Source: a virus. Taken from it: 48,796 bases of DNA. Where the stretch lies: positions 1 through 48,796 of the IMG/VR virus record IMGVR_UViG_3300044940_000153; one strand, given 5' to 3'. The notes below the pieces were generated by a model. That model ran no database searches, was not told the origin of the DNA, and saw only the letters and a program-made list of their open reading frames with translations. This document shows, piece by piece, positions 6,896-15,292 of this stretch (positions within the stretch are counted from its first letter, which is position 1; each line of letters begins with the position of its first letter). The translations under genes were made by a program, and so were the position numbers.

Positions 6896-6949
6896 GTGTT
6901 TTTGGTTTTGGGCGTTTTAGCCATAAAACTTCGATATTTTTAGTCTTAT

Positions 6950-7034
6950 ACCGCTCCTCTGTCCTCTGAGGTACTCCCGCTTGATAAAAGTTTGCTTTGA
7001 GCAGGAGAGGGGAATCGAACCCCTGACTTTCGGT
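6950..7034 (-). tRNA. tRNA-like gene B, circularly permuted halves
   Basis: Minus strand, 5' to 3': the 3' half comes first. ACCGA (7034-7030, anticodon stem 39-43), variable AAGTC, T-arm AGGGG-TTCGATT-CCCCT (7024-7008), acceptor CTCCTGC (7007-7001), discriminator T. After a 19-nt linker comes the 5' half: acceptor GCGGGAG (6980-6974), TA, a perfect D-arm CCTC-AGAGGACA-GAGG (6971-6956), A, and GCGGT (6954-6950, positions 27-31). Acceptor halves pair 7/7 (one G-U), the anticodon stem 4/5. Flanks pair further: ATATC/GATAT and TTTTA/TAAAA (6924-6937 with 7041-7053). The anticodon loop cannot be read without knowing how the ends are processed. No conventional cloverleaf fits. Confidence 0.6.
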
Positions 7035-7109
7035 TGTAACATATCTGGTTTTAAGGGTGCAACCCGGAATCTAAGTCTTTCAGCACTAAACTAAACCTGT
7101 TTTGTTCCA

Positions 7110-7194
7110 CTGTTTGCGTCAACGTTGCGCCACCTCCACATATGAAAATTTTTACTTTGTGTAGAGGGTAGGAATCGAACCTACATCTTTACAG
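7110..7194 (-). tRNA. tRNA-like gene A, circularly permuted halves
   Basis: Same permuted layout as gene B. The 3' half first: CTGTA (7194-7190, stem 39-43), variable AAGAT, T-arm GTAGG-TTCGATT-CCTAC (7184-7168), acceptor CCTCTAC (7167-7161), discriminator A. After a 20-nt linker: acceptor GTGGAGG (7139-7133), TG, D-arm GCG-CAACGTTGA-CGC (7130-7116), A, AACAG (7114-7110). Acceptor pairs 7/7 (one G-U), anticodon stem 4/5. Outer pairings AAAAC/GTTTT and AAGACTT/AAGTCTT link the flanks; the latter uses the final codons of the 7219-7995 gene. The loop lacks an evident U33, so decoding function is unproven. Confidence 0.6.
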
Positions 7195-7218
7195 TTTCCC
7201 GTAAAACTCAATCTAAAA

Positions 7219-7995
7219 CTAAGACTTGGCTGAAAATAAATCTTTATGTAAATAGTCAAACAAACGATCCATTAATTTGACTTGTACAGCTTCACATTGG
7301 TTTGCCCGAATCCGTGCGTTGTCAACTGCAACAATGATCTTATCAATCCGTTGCAATAACATTGCCTTCGTGTGAACATCAGTTGCACCGGAAAAATATG
7401 TTCTATGTACCTTGCCGATCGGAACATCATCCGTCCACTTCTCAATCTTGAAATCATGCTTTCCTGTAAGGTCGTTGAATTGCTGAAAACGCAACATCTT
7501 TTTCAACTTATCTTTCGATTCGGTATTAGATTGCCAACGTTCTGATCTTTCGTTGGATTGTATTTGCTCCCAACGTTTAGCAGTATCTCGCAAAGGTATT
7601 TTGTCGTAAATCTCACGTAAACGAACCAACATTTTACCCAAAGCTAAAAACGAAATAGCGGAATACGAACCATAATCTTCCCCGTCAATAATTAGGTTTG
7701 CTTTTGCATTCCCGGAAGCGTTCGTTTCTTCTTTCGACAAGGTAATGTTAAATATGTCCCCGATTTGGTCAGCAAGGAATAGTAGTTCTGTCTTTACAGT
7801 TGCCTCTACTTCCTTATCAGTTACATCAACACTTTCCGAATTGCCGTTTTCATCTACCGCCTTAGGTTCAAAGCGTTCTGTGTATCCAACATAGCGTTCG
7901 GGTTTAGAGAAAGATTTAGCGGTGTCCTGAAGCAAAATGTTTATTGCGGATTTTTTATGTTCCTCCGCTCCAATGATTTCGTTTAGCTTTGCCAT
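7219..7995 (-). CDS. Conserved phage protein of the MAKLNEII type
   Basis: 258 aa. The start MAKLNEIIGAEEHKKSAI matches a phage family of unknown function (DUF7873-like) seen in many unrelated phages. The start is set at 7995 because the -7 element TATCTTTG (8022-8015) lies within the longer frame. The middle (residues ~60-150) is helical with a Gly-rich turn; the C-terminus has KVHRTYFSGATDVH and a long helix. No catalytic motif is evident. It is the first gene of the transcript that also carries the tRNA-like genes. Confidence 0.75.
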   Translation of the reverse strand: MAKLNEIIGAEEHKKSAINILLQDTAKSFSKPERYVGYTERFEPKAVDENGNSESVDVTDKEVEATVKTELLFLADQIGDIFNITLSKEETNASGNAKANLIIDGEDYGSYSAISFLALGKMLVRLREIYDKIPLRDTAKRWEQIQSNERSERWQSNTESKDKLKKMLRFQQFNDLTGKHDFKIEKWTDDVPIGKVHRTYFSGATDVHTKAMLLQRIDKIIVAVDNARIRANQCEAVQVKLMDRLFDYLHKDLFSAKS

Positions 7996-8014
7996 TTGTC
8001 TGTGTTTGATTGTA

Positions 8015-8045
8015 CAAAGATATAGCACCGATTTTACCCGCGCAA
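8015..8045 (-). promoter_or_regulatory. Bacteroidota-type promoter for 7995 gene
   Basis: Minus strand TTG (8045-8043), 20-bp spacer, TATCTTTG (8022-8015), fitting the TAnnTTTG -7 consensus. Predicted transcription starts about 15-20 nt before the ATG at 7995. Confidence 0.7.
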
Positions 8046-8092
8046 CTATTTCGATTAAGTTTCACTTAGTTTAACTTATGATGTTATTACAA

Positions 8093-8120
8093 TTAAAAAC
8101 ACCGTCTTTTGAACGGTGTT
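8093..8120 (-). terminator. Rho-independent terminator after 8161 gene
   Basis: Perfect 8-bp stem AACACCGT/ACGGTGTT (8120-8113 with 8105-8098), 7-nt loop, then TTTAATT on the minus strand. Ends the virion-protein transcript. Confidence 0.75.
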
Positions 8121-8160
8121 CATGGCTTAACCCACAAGATTTACGTCGTTTTGGTCATAC

Positions 8161-10176
8161 TTAAAAATTTCCACCATGACCTAAATTAGTTACCCGCTTC
8201 TTTATTCCCAATACCCGATACGTTTTTCGGTAATCCAGTTTCGATACATCTATGTCCATACACGCCACGTTACCCACAAAGTTCTCATCAACGTTTGAAA
8301 GTATATCATTACCAGCAGTCGTTAGGTGGGGTGAATCAAAACTTTCTTCTTCTTTTAAGTTCACTAATCCGTAAGGCTCTCGCTCAATTCCACCTAAGAA
8401 CTTGTATGAATAAGCGTCCGCCTGTTTAGTGAAACAGGCCGTCCATGTACCCTCACCATCGCAAGCAAAGGGTATTTCATTCCCATTTTCATCCGTTAAT
8501 TCAGACGTAAGTTCGCCGGCGGTATTCGGCGGGTCAAAATCTTTTACCTTTATCAGTTGCTCCAAACGATAAACGTCGTCTAAATCCGCGTTCGTATTTG
8601 CGTCTTTGTTTTTCAGTGTGAAGTCAATACGTATGCGTATATCCCGCCTCCGCCAATTCATATTAGATAAAGCGGGTTCAATCGCTGTGCCGTTCAGTGT
8701 ATAGATATTCGGGATGTTATCTTCATACCGCGTCCGATAACCAAACTCCACACGGATAGCATTGCCCGCCGGTTCAGTTACCGACAAACCTAAGTCCGCT
8801 GACCATGCCACTGACTTAGTGGCATTTAGCTCCGTAAATACGTCCAATTTATTAGAATCGTCGGCATTTACGCTATAAAACAGCACTTTTATCGTCCTAA
8901 TTGCCTGCAAAAAGGTCTTTACGCGGTTAACATCATTATCATAAGCCGTTGTATCCAACTGTATTCGAGATAGTAACCGCTCCGCTACTGTAACCCTCAA
9001 ATAAGAACCATATGTTTGTAGGTAATCGGATATAGAGTTTTCAGTCAACGTAACACCTGCAAGGCTCGGCACAACCACAGGGCCAGTACATAGGAACTCC
9101 TGTGATATAAACGAAAAGTCATGTTCATTAACACTCATCCCTGCCGGGTAAACCTCTGTCGGAAAGCCTGCGTTATTCGATCGCCAAACATGAATGATGC
9201 GATACTTTTTCCCGTTAACCAACTGTGAACCGTCTATTGTACATTCGACTTGGTAGATTCCACCCCCGAGATTCGTAATACCCGAATTAGGGAACGTCCA
9301 AACACCGTTTGATAAGCCATAATTCGCGTCCAAAGGGGTGGTTAATGATACCGCTTCAACATATCTCGTTAAATAGTTTTGATCCCGCGTAATATTAGTA
9401 TCGTTATCCGACGTTTGAATCAGGAATAGAAAGACTTGCGCACCGGTGTCCCACCCGGACGGCATGGAAACATCCTTTACTTGAATACGAACTAATGTAG
9501 GTGCGGTCGTAACTAAGTCAGTAACAACTCCACCTCTGTCGAGTTGGAATAGGTTAGTCTGTAAAAGTGGTGTCGCGTTGTTAACGTCTCGCTCATAAAA
9601 TCGCAACCGGTTAGCAACACTGAAGGGCTGTTTGTACAGCTTGTCGCTATCGGCAGTATCCCGTATGAATAGCGTGGCTCGGAAATATCTTGGAGTAGAA
9701 TAAACGTCAGAAGAATTGGCATTATTGTCAAGTATTGATGATGAATTGCGGGAATCCTTTAAGAACTTATCACGATTGTTGTAAAATATATCCTTATACA
9801 CATCTTGAATGTCGTATTGTGCTAAGAAATAGAATCGAATGCTAATCTTAGTCCCCGTTCCACCGCCCAAATCCGTCCACATAACTTGCATCTTGCCCGG
9901 TTGTGCCGACACATTACCAATCCAATCCGTGTCATACCATACCCCCGACGTGGGCGAATTAGGCACAGCCTCAAAGAACGCGGATGACGGGAAAACATTG
10001 CCATCCGTATATGTTGCCTGTACCCATAAGCCTAACTTGATACCTAATAGCAGTTCGTTGATATTGGCGAAATTACGGTCAGTGGTTACCTCCGCGCTGA
10101 AGAAAGCAGGGGACGCAAGCGCACGGTTAATCGAAAGCGTGCCGGGCAGGATAGTAGGGGTGGTCAGGTTAAGCAT
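8161..10176 (-). CDS. Large virion (tail/baseplate-associated) protein
   Basis: 671 aa, probably structural. No enzymatic motif; dominated by predicted beta strands with repeated aromatic/Gly turns, such as FYFLAQYDIQDVYKD (~115), IYQVECTIDGSQLVNGKKYRI (~310) and GEGTWTACFTKQADAYSYKFLGG (~575), suggestive of tandem Ig- or FN3-like domains. It lies with the 616-aa tail protein and lysin candidate, away from the main late block. Likely an adhesin, tail tip or baseplate component. It has its own terminator; a short inverted repeat GTAACT/AGTTAC (10219-10241) lies upstream. Confidence 0.6.
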   Translation of the reverse strand: MLNLTTPTILPGTLSINRALASPAFFSAEVTTDRNFANINELLLGIKLGLWVQATYTDGNVFPSSAFFEAVPNSPTSGVWYDTDWIGNVSAQPGKMQVMWTDLGGGTGTKISIRFYFLAQYDIQDVYKDIFYNNRDKFLKDSRNSSSILDNNANSSDVYSTPRYFRATLFIRDTADSDKLYKQPFSVANRLRFYERDVNNATPLLQTNLFQLDRGGVVTDLVTTAPTLVRIQVKDVSMPSGWDTGAQVFLFLIQTSDNDTNITRDQNYLTRYVEAVSLTTPLDANYGLSNGVWTFPNSGITNLGGGIYQVECTIDGSQLVNGKKYRIIHVWRSNNAGFPTEVYPAGMSVNEHDFSFISQEFLCTGPVVVPSLAGVTLTENSISDYLQTYGSYLRVTVAERLLSRIQLDTTAYDNDVNRVKTFLQAIRTIKVLFYSVNADDSNKLDVFTELNATKSVAWSADLGLSVTEPAGNAIRVEFGYRTRYEDNIPNIYTLNGTAIEPALSNMNWRRRDIRIRIDFTLKNKDANTNADLDDVYRLEQLIKVKDFDPPNTAGELTSELTDENGNEIPFACDGEGTWTACFTKQADAYSYKFLGGIEREPYGLVNLKEEESFDSPHLTTAGNDILSNVDENFVGNVACMDIDVSKLDYRKTYRVLGIKKRVTNLGHGGNF

Positions 10177-10260
10177 AAAATTTAGTCTTGGAACGTATTG
10201 ATAAATTCAGAAGTAACTATTTCTATTGTAGTTACGTGTTTTAAGTCCTTGAATCGTTCG

Positions 10261-10395
10261 TTATTTATTGACTTTAGTCTTTGGTTCTAATAGCCACATA
10301 CTTTCCAAAACCTGATCAGGAATTGAATTGATAAAATCTATCAACTTTTGTTTTGTTGATACGTCTTTGGTTAATCGGATAATAGGTTCTGCCAT
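10261..10395 (-). CDS. 44-aa hypothetical protein
   Basis: Small ORF starting MAEPIIRLTKDVSTKQKL, then IDFINSIPDQVLESMWLL and a Lys-rich end. It fills the gap between two structural genes, has normal composition and is predicted to be two helices. A TAACTTTG lies at 10407-10400, only 4 nt before the ATG, too close to be a useful promoter. Function unknown. Confidence 0.5.
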   Translation of the reverse strand: MAEPIIRLTKDVSTKQKLIDFINSIPDQVLESMWLLEPKTKVNK

Positions 10396-10434
10396 AGTGC
10401 AAAGTTAACTAATTCCGTAATACAATACCCTCCA

Positions 10435-11064
10435 TCATAACACCAAACTCCTTTCTGCCACGACCGCCAACGATATAGGGGTCTTCCAACGATTGATACC
10501 AGATTCGCAGATAGACATAAACCTTTCGTGATCTTTCCGGGTTTGCATATTAAAGCATCCTGCCGATGATCTGCCAACCCGCAAGGCTTTATCCAACGCC
10601 TGTAAATGATCGTGCCACAGCGTCCCCCAGTTCCCCCACTGAATCGTTTTCGGGTCAAGGTCTAACATATCATCACGGTTTTTGTCCCGGTAAACAGCCA
10701 TAGGCTTAACGGGGATAAGTGCTTTCGTACCATGATACCAACCTAATGAATATAAGCCACGATAAAAACCTTCGGCAACAATAGCCGTTCCGCCTATTTT
10801 GGCTTCGGGGAATTGCGGGTTAACAAGGTGATCCCTGCCCGGATCAGCAGTTGCCCAACATTTGAATATCTGAAATTCATTTCCGAAATATCTTGAATCT
10901 TTGTAAACGATATAGGCAACATCGTCGAATAAATCTGCTTTCCGATTCTCCGAACGAATGATACCGAGATTTAGGTTAAAGTCTCCATTTGTAAAGAATG
11001 GATAACCTAACGATTGATAGGTTTTTCTGATGACTTCGGGGGTGATTCTGTCAATAAGTTCCAT
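10435..11064 (-). CDS. L,D-transpeptidase-like protein, candidate lysin
   Basis: 209 aa. The C-terminal half has WGTLWHDHLQ, then VGRSSAGCFN (residues ~165-175). His...S-x-G-C-x-N is the catalytic pattern of YkuD/L,D-transpeptidase folds (usual SHGChN), here with Ala for His. The N-terminal half has N-G-D-F-N-L-N-L-G-I-I-R-S and a segment DPGRDHLVNP. No other muramidase, amidase or peptidase was seen, so this is the best peptidoglycan-hydrolase candidate; an effect on cell-wall crosslinks is inferred. No signal peptide. It lies about 20 kb downstream of the holin. Confidence 0.55.
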   Translation of the reverse strand: MELIDRITPEVIRKTYQSLGYPFFTNGDFNLNLGIIRSENRKADLFDDVAYIVYKDSRYFGNEFQIFKCWATADPGRDHLVNPQFPEAKIGGTAIVAEGFYRGLYSLGWYHGTKALIPVKPMAVYRDKNRDDMLDLDPKTIQWGNWGTLWHDHLQALDKALRVGRSSAGCFNMQTRKDHERFMSICESGINRWKTPISLAVVAERSLVL

Positions 11065-11135
11065 TATGTAAATATATTTAATAACTTAACAAAATAATCC
11101 CTATATTAATCGTCTGTGATTATGGGTTGCATAAA

Positions 11136-12986
11136 TCAATACTTTGCCTTAATAACTAATGTCGTCGGCTTCACCTGTACCTCGTTCACTTGCGCTAAAA
11201 TGTAGTTCCCGCCGGCTTTAATACGAATAGACAGATTAAAATTGATTTGTCCTAACGAATTAAACAATCCTTCAAAAATTTCACATTCTTTATCAATTTC
11301 CAACTCAACACCACGACCTACTAATACAGCTTGATTTATTGGATCAAGGTCGGTAAAGAACTGCCAGAGGTTCGGAAATAAAGATGATCGTTTGATAGAA
11401 TTAGGCTGATTGTCATAACGCCCAAACGGATTATAAGCCGGTAGAGACGCATCAACCCACATCGGATAGTTATAGTTCTTTCCGTCTGATGATGGGAATC
11501 GTACAACATATGCTTGCTTTGGATCGTAATTATTCTCCAAGCAAACTAATTTAGGAACACCTATCTTGCCGGACGACAAAAGCATCACATCTTCCCATTC
11601 AGGCTTAACAATGTCTAAACCAAAGAACCCGAATACATCAAATAAGGGGCTGAATACTTCCAAAGGATCGGGTGCAAGATTATCCCCGCGTCCGCGCATA
11701 GAGGCAAATTGGAAATGAATATCTGTAAACCCGTCTTGATTTGCGCCAGCCGGCTCGAAAGGTACGGTATCATCAAATAAGTATTTCGCGCGGTCAGTGC
11801 AAGTATCGTAATTGTCCGGTTGGTAAGTCAGGCGTGCGCCGACGGGATAGGGTGGGTCTTCAAAGGAGAAGCATTTAGATTTGATGGGCGGAACGTCATC
11901 GCTCGATAAGTCTAACCATAACCGCCGAATGGATGAACGTTTTTCAAATCGTAAGACCGTCCCATCCAAATACCATTCAGCGTTAAAAACGGTTGCTAAT
12001 CTGTCCAATAGTTCCCCTAATGTCCAGTTGGGAGCGTTACGACTGAAATAAACATAAGCATTTCCATTAACATTCGTATAGTCGTGGAAGTCCTCCCTGC
12101 CTTCATCATTCGGCGAATTGAGTAAACATAAGTTATAATAAGCATTCGACGGATTATTAAGTATGCTCGATTCAAACGTAACGGTAGGGTCAACTGCAAA
12201 TATCGCATTGTTAATATACGAACGAACCAATACACCGTAATGTGCATCCCCGCAACCCGTCATCCACTTAGGTAGTTGTTCTGTAAATATGGAACGGAAT
12301 TGATCGAAACCGGAAGTTGCCGAGTCCCAAACATCGTCTAAAGAAATAGGTTCACCGCCAAATAAACTACCGAGAAATGATATAATCGCATTGATTATCC
12401 CAACAATTACCCCAATTATGAAGAATAATGGTTGCATAATGATAAATGTAAGCGATATAAACGAACCTATGACTATTATAAAATACTGAATAGCTGATGG
12501 CTCAAAGAATAGGCAATACGGCACTTCGACGTGCGGGATGTCCCAAAAGCGTCTTCCGTCCCGCGTAATATTGTTCTTTTGAATCAATGACGTTCGCAAC
12601 CTTTTCAGTAAAGTAACGCCGTCTGTGTATTCTTCAGATGAAGTATTGACTACACATTCAGTTCGTTCGTAATCGTCTACTTCGCACCAATCAATCGTCT
12701 TAGCCGTGATTAATCCAACATATATCAACTGCTCCGGCTTACAACAATCGTCGTACACCTTTAATATGATGCCGTTTTCACGAAAGTTAGGCGAATCAAC
12801 CAAATGACGCATGAGATAATCCCGTGCCGATCCATAAAAAGATATGTTAGCGGAAAAGGATGTAGCCAAGTCCCCGTCATCTTCCCGACGGAGAACAATG
12901 TCAGCATCGGACAAATCTGAATATAAACCAGTATCCACTTCCCCGTAATCCGGCAGATTTCCAGCACCCTCAAGAATTAGTCTCAT
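11136..12986 (-). CDS. Tail/baseplate protein with internal hydrophobic hairpin
   Basis: 616 aa. The N-terminus (~1-160) is beta-rich and resembles tail-hub or baseplate proteins of Bacteroidota phages. Residues ~168-212 form two strongly hydrophobic segments (FIIVIGSFISLTFIIMQPLF, FIIGVIVGIINAIISFLGSL), unusual for a virion protein. The C-terminal ~400 residues are again beta-rich with several Cys. The hydrophobic insert could enter the host envelope during DNA ejection; this is inference. It overlaps the preceding small-terminase candidate by 17 nt. Confidence 0.65.
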   Translation of the reverse strand: MRLILEGAGNLPDYGEVDTGLYSDLSDADIVLRREDDGDLATSFSANISFYGSARDYLMRHLVDSPNFRENGIILKVYDDCCKPEQLIYVGLITAKTIDWCEVDDYERTECVVNTSSEEYTDGVTLLKRLRTSLIQKNNITRDGRRFWDIPHVEVPYCLFFEPSAIQYFIIVIGSFISLTFIIMQPLFFIIGVIVGIINAIISFLGSLFGGEPISLDDVWDSATSGFDQFRSIFTEQLPKWMTGCGDAHYGVLVRSYINNAIFAVDPTVTFESSILNNPSNAYYNLCLLNSPNDEGREDFHDYTNVNGNAYVYFSRNAPNWTLGELLDRLATVFNAEWYLDGTVLRFEKRSSIRRLWLDLSSDDVPPIKSKCFSFEDPPYPVGARLTYQPDNYDTCTDRAKYLFDDTVPFEPAGANQDGFTDIHFQFASMRGRGDNLAPDPLEVFSPLFDVFGFFGLDIVKPEWEDVMLLSSGKIGVPKLVCLENNYDPKQAYVVRFPSSDGKNYNYPMWVDASLPAYNPFGRYDNQPNSIKRSSLFPNLWQFFTDLDPINQAVLVGRGVELEIDKECEIFEGLFNSLGQINFNLSIRIKAGGNYILAQVNEVQVKPTTLVIKAKY

Positions 12987-13593
12987 TATTGGTTAATTTA
13001 TTCATACGATTATTATAGACATCACGCGAAATTACATTAAAAGTGGTAACAATTTGCCCACCGTCTTGTGTATCCTTTTCGCTGTATTTGTGCGATCCCT
13101 CAAATTGCTTTATCACCTCCAATACAATCTTAGGATCGGGTTCGATACCTATATATTGTATTTCAGATTCCCATAATTCCATATGAGGTGCGCCGTTCTC
13201 CCGACAGGCGGGCAAACCATTAGCACCAAGCATCCGCTTAAACGTGTCTGTCCGTTTCTCTAAAACCTTACCCTTCAAGATACATTCCAACGCCTGATTA
13301 CTTCTTGCGTTCTTAATATCATTAATCGTATCCTGCCGACATTGCATAATGTCATCCCATTTTTTTTCAAAGTCAGGATCAACCATTTTCCTACTCCTAA
13401 CCGATTGCGATGTCTTCCCACAAATAGCACAAACTTCACCCATAGTTAAATATGGATTCTTATCAAAGTTTGCGCTAACACATTCTAAGAATTTCTCATA
13501 TTCAATTTCCTTCCGATCTATCCGCTTAGCTTTAATATCATATATAACATTTCTGTCATATCTTGCTTTACGTTCTTTTCTTTGTTTGTTCAT
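12970..13593 (-). CDS. Candidate terminase small subunit
   Basis: 207 aa from the ATG at 13593. The frame stays open to 13626, but the -7 element TACATTTG lies at 13621-13614, so the longer start is excluded. Layout fits a small terminase: a basic N-terminus (KQRKERKARYD), an HTH around residues 48-75 (YLTMGEVCAICGKTSQSVRS), a DPDFEKKW motif, then a long helical oligomerisation region. The large subunit is about 11 kb upstream. Alternative: another HTH regulator. The family was assigned by layout, not by a specific motif. Confidence 0.45.
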   Translation of the reverse strand: MNKQRKERKARYDRNVIYDIKAKRIDRKEIEYEKFLECVSANFDKNPYLTMGEVCAICGKTSQSVRSRKMVDPDFEKKWDDIMQCRQDTINDIKNARSNQALECILKGKVLEKRTDTFKRMLGANGLPACRENGAPHMELWESEIQYIGIEPDPKIVLEVIKQFEGSHKYSEKDTQDGGQIVTTFNVISRDVYNNRMNKLTNNETNS

Positions 13594-13613
13594 AAGTACA
13601 TGATTAAATTCGC

Positions 13614-13643
13614 CAAATGTAAGCATTATTTTTGGATTACAAA
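13614..13643 (-). promoter_or_regulatory. Bacteroidota-type promoter for 13593 operon
   Basis: Minus strand TTTG (13643-13640), 18-bp spacer, TACATTTG (13621-13614): a near-consensus -33/-7 pair. Transcription should start near 13608, giving a leader of about 15 nt and deciding the ATG at 13593. Confidence 0.75.
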
Positions 13644-13644
13644 A

Positions 13645-13862
13645 GTGGCTTTACGTAAAAATAACTTTTGAATTATAATTCATAACATAGCCTTTTTCGC
13701 CTTATTTCTTCTATATATATTTATTACGCGAGAAGAGAAATTAAATATGATTTATATTTAATATATATCGTACGGATCAAGTATATGGGACGGAAAAATT
13801 GGGGTCAAAAAATTAAACAAAGTAGTATATTTGTTAAAGTCAAGTTAATGAATCAAGTTCAA
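13645..13862. other. A+T-rich intergenic region with palindromes
   Basis: No credible gene. It holds a perfect hairpin TTAAATAT-GATTT-ATATTTAA (13741-13761), a palindrome GAATTATAATTC near 13671-13682, long TATA runs, and a plus-strand TATATTTG near 13829 without a good -33 partner. It separates the helicase terminator from the 13593 promoter. Candidate unwinding or regulatory region. Confidence 0.4.
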
Positions 13863-13863
13863 T

Positions 13864-13884
13864 AAAAGCCCCTCGAAAGGGGCT
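13864..13884 (-). terminator. Rho-independent terminator after helicase gene
   Basis: AGCCCCT-TTCG-AGGGGCT on the minus strand followed by TTTATT. A 7-bp stem with a stable UUCG tetraloop. Confidence 0.8.
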
Positions 13885-13915
13885 GAAATATTAGTATTTC
13901 TAATAATTGTGTTTC

Positions 13916-15292
13916 TCAGTTGGCGGTTTGGAATTTGCTCATAAAGTCGGTGATCGGTGTTCCGGTTGGTTCGTATTGAAACTTGTAAATTTCGTCAATG
14001 AATTCATCGCGGATGCACATTTCAGGGGAAAGACGGTTCAATAATCGGAGACCGTTAAGCGTTCGGAGACGGGATAGGGCTGTATAGAGTTGACCATGCG
14101 CGAAATAGTATTCACCCAAAAGGTTGGCGGAATCAAGGGACATGCCTTGCGATTTGTGAATGGTGATAGCATAGGCAATAGATAGTGGGTATTGTTTCAT
14201 CCATTCGCATTGCTCGGATATGCCAAGCCCTTTATCATCCCCCTTGCCGGTTTTTTTCAGTATGTATTTCTTGGTCGTGAAAAGATGTTTCGATATAACA
14301 ATAGTTTCGTCTGGGGAGTTTTCGCGTTTGATTTCGATATAAATGCCATCAATCTCACCATCCGTATTAGTCCGAAAACCCTTTACTTCACCCTTAGTTC
14401 CATTGACATATTTACCTCCTTTGTCATTAACCCGCAACATGACCAACGCACCAATTTTGAGGGTAATCGTGTCCATAACGGGCGCATCCCGTTTATTGTA
14501 ACCGTCTGAATACTCCGCTTTGAAGGTGTATTCCTTGCCCTTTAATTGTGCCATTTTAGAGGTGTTGATAGCGTCAACCGTTTTATTGTCGGGGCATAGG
14601 AAAGGCGTTTTTTCAAAAGGTTCTCGGGAATAGCATTTATTGTTGATTCGGCTTAACGCATACTCCAAAGCCCTTACATCTCTAAATGCGATGTGGTTTA
14701 ATAGCTGTGCAAATTCGGGGTCTTTGGCTTGGCGATGGTTGGTAGTCAGTCGAATGATGTTCATCCGATAGCGGGTAAATGGGTAGTGCATAAAGAAATA
14801 GGGACTACCGTACACCTTTTTAATAAAATTCGCATCGGTAGCATTGGCAACCGGTGGGAGTTGATTCAAATCCCCAAACATGATTACTTTCTTTCCACCG
14901 AAAGGTTGCCACGAATCGCATACTGAGCACAAAACATCATCTAAGGCTGAAATAATATCCCTACGAACCATTGAAATTTCATCAATAATTAGGTATGGAC
15001 ATTGGGCAATAAACTCGCCTTGTTCAGATGCTTGTATTTTGGCTTTAGAATCCGCTTCTTCTATCGCATCATAACAAGCGATGGACGTAGGTAGTCGGAA
15101 AAGGCTGTGAATCGTCTGGCTTTGGTTAGCATAGGCAGCCAAGCCGGTTGGAGCACATATCAGACAATTACCATCTAATAGCTCATCCAAGCCCCTTAGT
15201 AAGTGAGATTTGCCCGTCCCCGCGCCTCCGGTTACAAACGTGAAGGGAGTGGGGGACGTGTCTATAAGGTATTTGAGGTCAATGGGTGACAT
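13916..15292 (-). CDS. SF1B DNA helicase (Pif1/RecD2/Dda-like)
   Basis: 458 aa from the ATG 15292, which overlaps the end of the SF3 helicase gene. Walker A GGAGTGKS (residues ~22-29); Walker B LIIDEISMV (~112-120); MFGDLNQLPPV (motif III) near 145; a UvrD_C_2-type motif VI region AYAITIHKSQGMSLD near 383 and YTALSRLR near 410. 5'-3' helicases of this group assist phage replication and recombination. It is the last gene of the replication block, followed by a terminator. Confidence 0.92.
   Translation of the reverse strand: MSPIDLKYLIDTSPTPFTFVTGGAGTGKSHLLRGLDELLDGNCLICAPTGLAAYANQSQTIHSLFRLPTSIACYDAIEEADSKAKIQASEQGEFIAQCPYLIIDEISMVRRDIISALDDVLCSVCDSWQPFGGKKVIMFGDLNQLPPVANATDANFIKKVYGSPYFFMHYPFTRYRMNIIRLTTNHRQAKDPEFAQLLNHIAFRDVRALEYALSRINNKCYSREPFEKTPFLCPDNKTVDAINTSKMAQLKGKEYTFKAEYSDGYNKRDAPVMDTITLKIGALVMLRVNDKGGKYVNGTKGEVKGFRTNTDGEIDGIYIEIKRENSPDETIVISKHLFTTKKYILKKTGKGDDKGLGISEQCEWMKQYPLSIAYAITIHKSQGMSLDSANLLGEYYFAHGQLYTALSRLRTLNGLRLLNRLSPEMCIRDEFIDEIYKFQYEPTGTPITDFMSKFQTAN

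Noticed and set aside
7001-7139. One conventional 139-nt tRNA with an intron (5' half at 7139, 3' half at 7001)
   Set aside because: The acceptor halves then have a mismatch and three G-U pairs and the anticodon stems do not pair; it would also leave two other perfect half-tRNAs unexplained.
10400-10407. TAACTTTG as a promoter -7 box
   Set aside because: It is only 4 nt from the ATG of the 44-aa gene and has no TTTG at -33.
10371-10658. Minus-strand ORF overlapping the lysin candidate
   Set aside because: It runs in another frame of a well-supported gene and partly overlaps the 44-aa gene; its composition (Arg/Gly/Cys-rich) is typical of a shadow.
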